Below, one piece after another: positions 12,050-23,145 of a stretch of 64,000 nt of DNA. Positions within the stretch are counted from its first letter, which is position 1, and every line of letters starts with the position of its first letter. The stretch is from Ectocarpus siliculosus. Taxonomy: Eukaryota > Sar > Phaeophyceae > Ectocarpales > Ectocarpaceae. Under the pieces are notes generated by a model. It ran no database searches and had not been told where the DNA came from. It saw only the letters and a list, made by a program, of their open reading frames with translations. The position numbers and the translations under genes are program-made. The stretch spans positions 248,001-312,000 of the forward strand of contig FN649728.1 of the NCBI GenBank assembly GCA_000310025.1, given 5' to 3'.

Positions 12050-15000
12050 ATGGCGACCAAGATCACTTCCTACAACCCCTGCAAGAACGACCCTTACGGC
12101 GCCAGCAGCATGCCCATCTACCAGGTAAGAGAGAAGGGAGAAGAGCGGCGGGTGGTGGTGTGGACGGCCGGTGCGGCGCCAGCCGCGTACCCCCCCGTGC
12201 CTGGCTTGACTCGTCCTGGTGCCGCTGCATTCGTGCATTGGTTGGTGTTCGTTTAGACCGACAATAGTCAGTGTCTTGCCCTTCATCCCTCGGCTTCTTG
12301 TATGTGCTGTATGTGTTGGAAGGGCGGGGGCGTATTCGTCATGGACAGCAGAACCGACCGGCCGCACCGAGCCAACGTTTTCTAGAAAACGTGACCATGA
12401 TGGTACGTTGACTTGTAATTTGCTCTCCTGGACGACGCCTCTGCTGTGTCTACATTTTGTAGTGGTTAAATTGTTTTTGTTTTGAGAGGTGGGGCCATCC
12501 CTCAGGAGAATCGATACCGCTTGAGAGTAGTGTATGTCTCTGTATTGGACTTATCGATATCACCGTCGTCGACTACCGGCTTCTTGTTACGTTGTTCTGT
12601 CGCCTAGGACCCTTCTATTGTGGCGGGCCATGAACACGATGGATGTTTTCGCTATGTACCCAGACAATTGGAGCGTGTTGGGATTTGTGCGCAGACAGCA
12701 GTATTGAGATTCCCACGGCCTCACTTCTGTGTGCGTTCTCGACAACGTCTTTGTTTTTTTTTTGTTTGCTTTCTTATCAGGTGTCGACTTTCGCGCAGCC
12801 GTCGGCTACCACGTTCGGCGACTACGACTACACGCGATCCGGCAACCCTACGCGTCTAGCTCTCGAGAAGCAGGTCGGTATCTACGTCTTGCCTCTTAAA
12901 TCTCTTTTTCCTGGTAGCGATGTTCCTAGCAGTTGCCGAAAGTCACCTACCTTCATGGACGCAGGAAACGATTTGGTGTTTTCTTACCTGGGGGGGGGGG
13001 GGTGACAATGCGCCCTCCAAGATATGTGCGCGACGCAGAGACCATCGATCTCGCGCAACCGACCAATGTCCAGTAGGATCTTCGAAGAAAATTATGTTGC
13101 CGAACAATACCACCACTTGAGCTCCTCTCACTCTCACCCTACAGTAACCTACAATCAACACAAGAGCAACCGTGCTTACGTGGCGTGGCGGTGTTTTCCT
13201 CCTTGTTTGACGCGACTCACGACCATGTACTATGTATGATGTATGGTATTGTGTTTGCAGATCTGCGAGCTTGAGGAGGGACACAAGGCCTTCGCCTTCA
13301 GCACGGGCATGGCGGCCCTGTCCGCCGTGACCCGCCTCGTCAAGACGGGCCAGGAGATCATCCTCAACAACGACAGTTACGGCGGCACCTACCGCCTCCT
13401 CAGCAAGGTGACCCGACCTCACCAACCGGAACTTATCTGAATCAACCGAAATCAACCCATTTCTTGAATTGAGTCTTTCCCTCTGTAACTAGGCCGCTAT
13501 TGCACGAAAGGCACAGGCGAAATTGCACCTCCCTGGCAGAATCCAAACGCTTTACATGCATGAACATGCATGGTACCCGTTTTTATGTTTCTTGTTTTTG
13601 GCCATCCGCCAATGTAACCCTGCCCTTCGCACGGACGTTAACGCAAATCGCCTCCTTGTACCGTAAACTCTGGCGGGTTTTAGGTGGCTGCTCGCATGAA
13701 CGTCAAGGTGCGTTACGTGGACATGTCGGGAAGTGCTGGTCCTGCCAACCTGGCCTCCATCATCACCGAGAACACCAAGCTCGTGATGATCGAGTCTCCC
13801 ACCAACCCCATGCAGCGCATCCTCAACATCCCGGACATCTGCCGGGTGGCGCACTCGAAGGTGACCGAACTGAGGGTTTCCGCACGCGTACAAATATGAC
13901 GCCAGCTCTTACCTCGACCCTCTTACAATAGCCTTCCCCGGTTACTACAATATAACACCTTGTTTTCTTGACCGAAGCAAGGTGTTGGTTTACCCATGCC
14001 TTGTGACTTTTTTTATTGAGAGCTATTTGGCGTAGGTATGAGATGGGCGGCAACCATACCTAAACCCTCGCGGTATGCCTCTCTCCACTCTCCACTCTAA
14101 TGCCAGCACAACTTCGACGGTACTCAGTACTCAGTCGTGAAGGCGAGGAGCGTCAATGCCATCCCTAGCCTCGACGCGTAGAGTAGCCGAACAGATGCGT
14201 CCATCCCTGCAGCTACGATATCCTCGTGAATATGTTGATAACCCCGACGATGTAATCACTACTGTAGGTACATTCATACCCATTTTTGTACGATATCGTG
14301 GGAAATGTGTCGCTAGGTATGCATGTGCATCCATATTAAAAAATGTATTGACCCCCCCCCCCCCCCCCCATTTCCATCCGCGTGTCCAGGGCGCGCTCGT
14401 GGAGGTAGACAGCACGATGATGACGCCGTGCCTGCCAGAAGCCGATCGTCCTCGGTGCGGACCTGATCGTGCACAGCGCCACCAAGTTCATCTCGGGACA
14501 CGCTGACGTCATGGCCGGGGTCGTGGTCTGCAAGAACCAAGAGCTTTCGGAGCAGGTGACAAAAAAAATCAAAATGGGGAGTTGGGAGTTCTTCTTTTTG
14601 TCCTATTGTACCGGACAAAGCATCGGATCTCTGTTGTTCACTTGGGCTATGCATATTTCCTTCACATAGAAACACACACTCTTGGATTTTGTTAGGCGGA
14701 CAGGACATTGCGACACCTGGGATGTTAATGTTTTCAACAAATCGAAGACAAAGAGCTTAATCGATGTGTCTGCTCCTGTGAATGTGTACGTCATTTGTTT
14801 TTTTGTTTTTGTTCAGATCTACTTCTTCCAGAACGCCGAGGGTACCGGTCTGAGCCCCTTCGACTCGTGGCTGCTGCTCCGAGGAGTCAAGACCATGCAC
14901 ATCCGCGTGGAGAAGCAGCAGGAGAACGCCATTCGCGTTGCCCGCTTCCTCAAGGCCCACCCCTGCACCACACACGTCAGTGGTTCGCGTTTTGTCGTTG

Positions 15001-16947
15001 GTAAATCTATTTTACTTTTATTTTCTTTGTTTTCTCCATTTTCTTTTACAAAACACTCGTCGTAGCAACGTTTCTTCAGAGTCTGCTTTCCAAACGCTTT
15101 CATTAATGTGGACTTTGTTGAGGGGAGAAATAGGAATTATTTACAAGTATCTGGGCGACGTGTTGTGCAGGAATTGCCTTGAACATTATCGCGAGGCGGC
15201 ATGCGCTTGGGCGGGAAACAAATGTTTGGGGAAGCAACATGACGCGCTCAGATCATCTACGGCCTACCCGCAGCTGTGGCGTCTTCCTTCCTTCCTATCC
15301 TAGCCCGGTGGATATCTCGGTGGATATCTCGGTGGATATCTCGCCGGCAGCTGTCTTGTCTTCTTAGCCCTCCATCTCTACTGTACTGTACTGTGCTGTA
15401 CCGCCTCGTTCCCTTGATGACGACCGAGAGATGTTGACCCAATACTGTCTAATCGACAGGTCGCGGGGGGCGATGTTTGTTTTCCAACCCTTCGTTTGCC
15501 CTCTAAGGTTTTTCGTTCGATCTACTGCCACTTGTTTTTTTTTCGGCCGTGCGTTTCCCTGCGACGTGCCTTATACTGCTGCCGTCCTAATGTGTAATGT
15601 TTTTCTTGTTCGTTGTCATGGCTTGTTCTGTCCTCTCCTTGTCTGGCAGGTCTACTACACGGGCCTCGAGTCCCACCCTGACTACGACATCCACACGGCA
15701 CAGGCCAGCGGCGGAGGCAGCGTGGTCTGCTTCCGCACAGGCTCTCTCGCGTTCTCGCAGCACATCGTATCGGTACGTCCGACACCGAGATGCAATAAAT
15801 GGTTGTGTTTGCACAGGGGGGGGCTTGGTGTATGAAGACTCGGCCTTGAAAGTCTTTGTATGGGTCAGGTTGTGCTTGGTTTGAATTGCCGACTTTGCAG
15901 TGTTCAGGCAGCCCCTGTCTGTGAGTGTGCTTTGTTCGACTGTATTGTTTGGCCAGAGAAGAGTGGCGCGTTTGTGTTGCCCGGGCTGTGTTGAATAGCC
16001 GAGTGGCGTGAAGGGCGGCGAGGATTGGACTCTCGCTAATCATTCATCGCAGCGGAGTTTTGTTCCTTTCTCGGGCCATATGCTACGTGCTTTGTGCGTG
16101 TGCTTCGGTTCGGTTTTGTTAGGTGTTTCGTTGGCACATGTTCACGTTTCGTCGACGTTCATGCCTATGCATTCATGCCCCCTTTGTCGCTCCCTGGCGG
16201 AAACAGGTGACCAAGCTTTTCAAGATCACCGTGAGCTTCGGCAGCGTGAACAGCCTCATTTCCATGCCCGCAGCCATGTCCCACGCATCCATCCCGGCGG
16301 AGGTGAGACCCACGTCTGTCCTTCGAGTTTCTGTGTCCCTTCTGTGTTTGGATGCTTTGCTTGTTATGCGCGTAAGTTAGGCGTGATCGCACACAAGGAT
16401 CCCTCGTGCGGTCCATCCCCTATTGCCGCTGTTGATGGCGAAAATGTGACCTCTCCGTACTTTCCAAAACGTCAATTCGACACGGGTTTTATCGTCTGTG
16501 TGCAGTTGTTGAAGATGGTGATATGGTGATGACATGCAATACGTGTATCACACGGTAGTGTGGGTGCATGGTTATCAAATCGCGCACAGCAGCTTTTCTT
16601 CTTCTCATAGGGATTATTTTTTCCAATGGTGCAGTGTTTGGAAGGCAAAAGTCGCTGTTTCTCACGGATCGATGGCTTGCTTGCCGCCGTGTCTAATTGT
16701 CCCTCGAACAAACAATCAGATTGTCCCCTTTTCGAAAACAACGAACCAATCATAATGCCCCTCGACCAAACGTTAGGTACGCGCCGCCCGCGAGTTCCCC
16801 AACGACCTGGTGCGTCTGTCGATCGGCATCGAGTCTGCGGAAGACCTCATCGCGGACCTCACCAAGGCCATGCAGTCTTACACCGCTCCGGGCCCTTCAG
16901 CAGCCGCCAAGGCTGCGGCCGCCGCCTCCACTTCCGCCGAGCAATAG
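12050..16947 (+). CDS. CBL: Cystathionine beta-lyase (PLP enzyme)
   Basis: Cleaves cystathionine to homocysteine, pyruvate and ammonia in methionine synthesis. Nine exons: 12050-12124, 12781-12873, 13261-13407, 13684-13860, 14390-14555, 14817-14975, 15650-15772, 16207-16302 and 16777-16947; about 401 residues. The sequence follows the plant enzyme closely: [12 protein letters not shown] for the cofactor phosphate, [23 protein letters not shown], the PLP lysine in HSATKF (about residue 196), [30 protein letters not shown] and [12 protein letters not shown]. These features separate it from cystathionine gamma-synthase and gamma-lyase. Oddity: exon 5 is 166 bases where 165 is expected, with one extra C at 14435/14436, which shifts frame before the PLP lysine. 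All other exons keep phase. The protein starts directly at the catalytic fold with no plastid presequence, unlike the plastid plant enzyme, so it is cytosolic or lacks an unseen upstream exon. A perfect donor-like AAGGAG/GTAAGC abuts the ATG. Confidence 0.93.
14390..14555 (+). other. CBL: Cystathionine beta-lyase exon 5 with apparent +1 frameshift
   Basis: Read in phase from the acceptor, the exon gives [15 protein letters not shown] and then loses homology. Skipping one C at 14435/14436 restores [18 protein letters not shown] and the rest of the domain, and returns the exon to a multiple of three. Flanking splice sites are intact. This is either a sequence error in this copy or a real inactivating change. 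Confidence 0.85.
15303..15343 (+). repeat. Short tandem repeat, unit about 14 bases, three copies
   Basis: Three copies of CGGTGGATATCT-like units lie in intron 6 of the cystathionine beta-lyase gene. Confidence 0.8.
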
Positions 16948-19900
16948 TGCCGCCACTCGGTGCAGTGTGTAGAGGTGTCGCGTTTTTTTTTTTAAGAGAC
17001 GCAATTGCTGCTGCATGCGTGTGTGTGTTACGTTAGCGCCGACCGGCTGACCAATGAGATATAAAGTCAGAGGGGGGCACCATGGAAGAAGTTGTTTGCG
17101 TTTGTGTGTGTGTCGAGAACAGACACATGGGTGTGTCAAAAAGACACGATGGCTTGAGTTGGAGGTGCGTCCTTGTGATGGCGCGGCTCCTGCTTCATGC
17201 CCACGATTTTTTTTTTGTCGAAAACCGAGGTGTGTCGTGGGAAAGCCACGGCGGCCATCGAGGCTTCGATGGTAAATGCACGTCGCATCGTTGTTTTATG
17301 CCGTTGCCAACCAGTTCTTTGTTGAGGAGGGCAAGATTTGACATGACACGGTAATTTACTGAATTGCATTTGATCATTCTTTGGGTTTGTAGCTGTATGG
17401 GATGGGCCGATTGTGCGCGGTACGGATGTTCGTTATCCGGCACTGTGCAGCTGCCCCTCTTATTGGGTGCCACAACCACACCAGCTGCAGCAGCTGCCTC
17501 CGTTACGGGCATGACCGATAGCTAGCTACAGTAAATTAGCTTCAAAGGCGGTATGGAAACGTGCACGCAGCACTGTTTGCTAGGGTGTATTTGTCAGGAA
17601 CATTGTAGCTTGATCCGCTTTCGAAGATCGTTTTGAGGGACAGGGTTGGTTGATTCCCCTGTCTTGTCGGAGGACTACGATGCTGGCAAGTGGTCCTGGT
17701 TTCTCGATGACACCACTCACATGTGTTGGAGGCTCTCCCCTCACGTGTCCAACGTATGTACCGATCGAAAGTCAGGAGCTCTCTGCAGTGTTCTGACATG
17801 AAGATAGGTTTTTGACGTGACCCACTGTCACTTGGTGACGTCGCACGTTGTTTTCTTCTTCTCTGTATTTATGGGCAGTGTTGCACTGTAGGACAGGGGC
17901 TCCTGCTGGCTTGTGTGACACGGCCCAAGCTATAGCTAGGCGGCGTTTTCAGCAACAGCCATTGGCTGAAGGAGGGAGAGGAGGTGGAGGGAATCGTACA
18001 TGTTTTTCATGTGTGTCGAGTGTGACCAAGATTTGATATTATACTGATAGAGGGAGCTACGAGCAGGCGATTAGGGGCATTGCGTACGTACGAGGATGCT
18101 TAGTTTGCAGTCAATCAGGAAGGCGTAGTTTATGGATACAGAAGTGCTGAGTTTGAGTATACGGGTGAGGACAATGGTTGGCTTGTCCAGCGAAAAATGA
18201 TATTGCTCTCGTCCCATTCTTGTGTTCTGGGCGAAGGAATGTGACTTCTGTGAGGGTTTGGCAAGAAGGTAAACAAAACCGTGCTGTTTCAGAACAAAAC
18301 ACCGTAATAGTTTTTGTCGGTTGCAGGAGCCCTGTCGATCCTTCTTCAACGCATGCGTTCTTGTATTTATGATGGATGTGTCAAGGATGGCAGGGAAGGC
18401 GCAAGCGAGACAATAGTTCATGCGTTGCGGCGGGTTGTTGAGTTTGCAATCCACGCCTTGGTTTGCGTTTGGCGCATGGAGAAAGGCAAAGATTGGTTCG
18501 TTGGGATAATATTTCATGTTGGATTGTTTGTGTGCAACAGACGGAAGAGGATGATAGGGTGGACGAAAGAGGCCGTGTAGATACCCCTGCTGGTGGTGGA
18601 TACGTCAGCATGGTATTCCACGATACTACGCATTTGATGGTACAGATATATAAAGGAGGCGGTGGGCGATCGTACCGTATCGGTCTGCTTTACCCGGGGG
18701 TCTGCTTCGCTCGGTGTTGCTATCGGCTTGGGCTGAATGGATTCCTTCAACAAGCAAGACATCTTCCTTGCAGCAAGGCAGGCACGCCACAACAGACGGG
18801 TGGCGATGTCGCACTTACACGGCCACGTGCGAGGAATCATATCGTTTCACTTTCTGTAGGAGGTTACACAGCTTGAGAGGGAAAACACAAGGATTCACAA
18901 ATGGGTACAGACCTTTCCGCTCATATATCGCTTAGCCATTTTCGCCACAAGTCGTTGTGGTTTGGTGAGTTGAAGGGAGTATTTTCAACCAATTCATTTT
19001 GGTTAGGGGGGATTCCATGAAGTGAGACTCTCACTCTCCGCGCTACAATGCAGTAATAGTAACCGTTTGCCCCGCCATTGGTGCGCTAGCATGAAGAAGC
19101 TGCTGAAGAGCCTCAACGCTGCTGTTCGTACACGGCAACCGTTGCGGTCAAAGTTTTCTCAGTAGTTGGAGGTGATGTGAGGTGTGTCTCCTCTCGTCCT
19201 TTGGTGCTCTCATCGGGGATAAATCGGGTGAAAACTGGGTGGCACAACACATGATTTTCTTTCCCAGGAACTCTTGTGCCGACACGAACGAACGTGTTTC
19301 ACCCACGGAACTCACCACCATTCATTACCGTTCATGATGCTAATGATGTTCGTCTGCAGAATCCTCAGACAACACATCCGCCGAAAACACAAGACACGAA
19401 GACACGCCACAGGGGAAAACGACACCAAATAGACGACCTAGACCCTCAACATCAACAAACGTCCGCATGTCTTCCCTCGTAGGCGTACGGACGTTTCGGC
19501 TGTGGCGTTTCAACAATAACCAATTACTAACACCGCTTCGTCTAGCGACGTACCTCCACGCTCACCTGTGTGCAAACTCACAGTCTCACAGAGGGGGTGG
19601 GGGGGAGCGTCGACCCGGACGAAACAAATCCCCAAAGTCATCTACTTCAGTATCTGATCGTCATTTACAGTATATTAGTCTCCATTTCGTTGCAATTCGA
19701 TAGCATGCTTTGCTGGCAGACAGCTTTCCTAGCAGAAAAATCTACCACTTTTTAATAGGCTGCACCCAACACACGTCCACAATGTCCAAAGCCAAAACTT
19801 CATTTTTTTCTTCCACATCTACTTCCTGCTTCACACACACGAAAAAAAAAATCGAAAGAGAGCCGAGCGCTGCCGGGCTCCTTGTCCGAGAAAGGCCACG

Positions 19901-19991
19901 TGGTTTCGCAAGGATCTCCGTTCCTAAGCGGATCTCCCCTATTTTCGTGAAAGATCTCGCGCCTTCCCGCGGTGCTCTTCCGACCAACACT
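16948..19991. other. Three-kilobase convergent spacer
   Basis: This lies between the 3' ends of the cystathionine beta-lyase gene (plus) and the acyl-CoA-binding protein gene (minus). I see no exon with homology or phase partners on either strand. It presumably holds the two 3' untranslated regions. Many T-rich tracts and short stop-free runs occur by chance. Confidence 0.5.
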
Positions 19992-21152
19992 CTAGGCCAA
20001 GGAGGCCAGGATGTGCTCCACGTGGTTGGCGTACTCGTTCATGGCGTCATCCTTCGATTTGCCTGGTACATAGCGCCATCATCGTCAAGCGGAGACGACA
20101 AACGGACGAGGTACATGTACATACGTACAGGTACAGTATCGCATGGGAACAAGAAAAGAAGCAGTGCGAATGCAGCGTGAGCTTGTCTGCATTGCAGCGG
20201 TTTAGATAGTATGATGGCGAGGTCACTGCGATCAGAGCAGTGCAAGGACAAAGGAGTCTGTGAAACGAAAACATTCATTCCTGCACCAGATAACCGTCTC
20301 CCCCAACGCTTCCGAGTGACAGGAGCAACGGCCTCTCCACTGTTGTGCATTTCTGATTACTTGCCTGCCTTTTGGTTGCTTGCTGTGTCTGCTGCCTCGA
20401 AGGAAATAATCTCCCATGAAGTGCGCTTTTCGTGACGAATTCGGTTGACATTATTAAGCCTTTTGAAGGTTACAACCTTGTGGCCACGTTTTTTTTGTTT
20501 GTCGTTTAAAAAGTATGGAAGGAAACATGTCGGCTACTGTACTGTAGAGGTCAGGAAGATACTCACCTGCTGCGAGGACAACACACCAGGAGTAACAACA
20601 ACAACACAACACACAACAAGGCCGGTGCCCTGGTATACAAACACACATACAGGCAATATGCCAGTATGGTATCTCTCACAGCACAAACTACACACCGCAA
20701 ACAAACACACCGGAACGGCTCGTTTCCGCCAACATTTGGCACGACCACTCTATCGTGTTGACACCACGAGGTAAACATCAAGTGGACGTGTTGTGTAGTA
20801 TTGAGAAAATAAACGGAACGACGGGTTATGTGGAGCAATACCATGGTATGCCGCATGCAAGGCAAACGAACGTGTCGCGGAGAGGTCGAACCGACTCTTG
20901 AGGGTGAAGACAAGAAGCAGCAAGGGAAGCTAAAACCTTTCCTGACAATACAAGACCCCCTCACCCCTCACCCCTCACCTTCCATACCCTTCCAAGAGTC
21001 CCATTTGGCCTTTCCCTTCATGTCCATCATGCCTGGTCTGGAAAAATAAAACGAAACAAGCGACGAGCGGCAAATAAAACAGAGCGTTCAACATGTGCAC
21101 GAAACAGAAACAACGGCGGGTAGGACCGCAAACACTGCAAGCGATGTCTAGG

Positions 21153-21221
<69 letters not shown>

Positions 21222-22245
21222 TCTAAAACCCTCACTCACTCACCGCTTAGTGTCGCAGTCCCCTACGTTGATCTGCTTGAAGAGGCCGTAAAGTTTCTGA
21301 AAAGGGAAGATCAACACGGGGGGTTGCAAGGACGGTTACACACAACAGCAGCACCGGCTGAAAAAACATTGGTAGTGAGAGGGAGGGCAAACCTTGTCCT
21401 ACTACGGCAGTACCATCCCGGGGGGGCGTTTGGGCAACAGAGACGATATTTCACAACTTTGTTCTAGGCGGAGAGATGGCAGATGGCACCCGGCCGGGAA
21501 CGTGCATACAATTGAGCCGCTGTGTGCATTCAAAATGGGCATCGCACCCATCGGAGAGATAACACCGGGGTGCTGCTTGAAAACGCGAAACGAAATGATG
21601 GTATAATGTAAGTAATTGCGTTTCCGCACCCGGGTCGGAGAGATGCACGGGTCGGAGATCGAAGGGGTGCGAAAAGAAGCAATATTTTCTACAGACAACA
21701 CAACCGATTCCCATCCGGTGCCATCTCTCCGTCCTCTTGCGGTTTCGTGGGCAGAGATTTTTGGAAGGGTTGTCAAGGGAGTCTACGACAGTAGCTGGGG
21801 ACTGCAACGGACGGTGCCTCGGGTAGAATTTTCAGCACTTACCTGTAGTCTATGTGTGTATGGCCAATGGAGGGTACGCACAAGGATTGATTAGCTTTGA
21901 GCTGGGGCGATAGATATATAACCCAACCTTCGCAAGAAAACAGGAAGGCAAGCAATGCCTATGCTGGGCGGGTGGGTCTCCCACAGCCAGGCGTGCCGGT
22001 GCTGGCTGTGATTGGGTGGTTATGACAGCAACGGGTCGGATTGACAAGCGTTGGTCCATCCTGGGAACCATGATGGTGCTGTGTCATGCTACGTATGTAG
22101 TCTAGTCTACAGGTTGGTTGGCACGCTCACAACATCACTTTTCTTTCAACAAGAAGCCTCTCTCGCTCACCAACTTGTCCTCATTGGAGACCTTATCGAG
22201 ATCCACGGGCTTCATCTTCTCCAGCGACTCGTTAAAGCGTTCCAT
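19992..22245 (-). CDS. Acyl-CoA-binding protein (ACBP)
   Basis: Small cytosolic carrier of medium- and long-chain acyl-CoA esters. Four tiny exons agree in phase: 22245-22171, 21296-21244, 21037-20979 and 20062-19992, giving 85 residues, the usual size of a stand-alone ACBP. Visible motifs in order: FNESLEKMKP (helix 1), KLYGLFKQINVGDCDT (the classic acyl-CoA contact region), RPGMMDMKGKAKWDSW (binding lysine and tryptophan), then KSKDDAMNEYANHVEHI (helix 4). The start was chosen at the ATG at 22245 because it gives the canonical length. A TAG/GACC acceptor just upstream suggests a separate 5' leader exon. The gene is divergent from LST8, with about 900 bases between the two ATGs. No targeting peptide or ankyrin domain is seen. 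Confidence 0.92.
21153..21217. repeat. CT/GA dinucleotide microsatellite
   Basis: About 65 bases of nearly pure CT on the plus strand (GA in the sense of the ACBP gene), interrupted once near 21170. It lies in intron 2 of that gene, beginning about 25 bases after the exon 2 donor. Confidence 0.95.
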
Positions 22246-23145
22246 TGTCTCGGCGTGGTTGTTGGTCCTACACAGCACAGGTACGGAGGTATGCACGTAG
22301 ACAAGAAGGCTCCGTTGTTGAACTTGGTTATGTAATTTGACCGCCCCCTGTACAGCACACTTTACATGTAGTCTTGGTGCGAGGCACAGCAAGAACATCC
22401 GAATGAAGGAGTCGTAACTTATTCAGTGTACATCGCAGCATAGACTGACTTACCTTCTGGATAGGAGCTGTTTGGTGATGTGTTGTGCGTCTCGCGTGCA
22501 GCAAACAGCGGATGCGGACATGCGGACACGCAGCAACGTCGAACACGAAGATGAATGAAGGACAGCACCCACCCAAATCTCTTCTGCGCCCCCCCCTCCC
22601 AGCTGGCTGCCAGCTGATCTTTGTGTTGGTTGCGCTTGTTGGGGCGGGGCAGACAGAGCAACACCGGGCGCGGGGAAGCAAACTGGCACCCAAAGAGACG
22701 TCCTTGGACATCCAAGGTTGTGAGTTGTTGGCAAGCGCCTTGCATCACTGCTGTGGAGTTGGAGTACCGTCGATCGAGCATCAACACGTGTGAGGTGGTT
22801 GCCCCTGCTTCTACAACAACAGCGTGTTGGATACTTTGGTGCTGCTGAAGCAGAGGCTACGAAAGGGACGGTCTCTGTGGGAGCGTCTACTGCTGCTGTG
22901 GGAGTCTCTGCTACAACACTCAGCAGGGTCCCGTTGTGGTCGGGGTTTTGAAAAGCAGACTGGGGGCACTTGTCTGTCTGTGCTGCTGGCGGTGCTGTGT
23001 AATTCCCCCGCGTTTTGCTCCAGGACACATGTGCCCACGACCATCACAGCACTCCCGTACTTTGCCGACATAATACACTGCTGCTGTGGAGAGAGAGGGA
23101 GGGGTGGTGGGAGGAAGCAGCGGGGGCGTCCGCCGTTTGGACAAG
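22246..23145. promoter_or_regulatory. Divergent intergenic region between ACBP and LST8
   Basis: About 900 bases separate the two start codons. This must contain both 5' leaders and promoters unless ACBP has a distant leader exon. Stop-free minus-strand runs here (around 23030-22800) are rich in Ala, Thr and Pro but join no ACBP exon in phase convincingly. No TATA or initiator element was identified with confidence. Confidence 0.4.

Noticed and set aside
22450-23028. A 192-codon minus-strand open frame between ACBP and LST8
   Set aside because: It lies in the shared promoter region, has no homology, and ACBP is complete and of canonical length without it.
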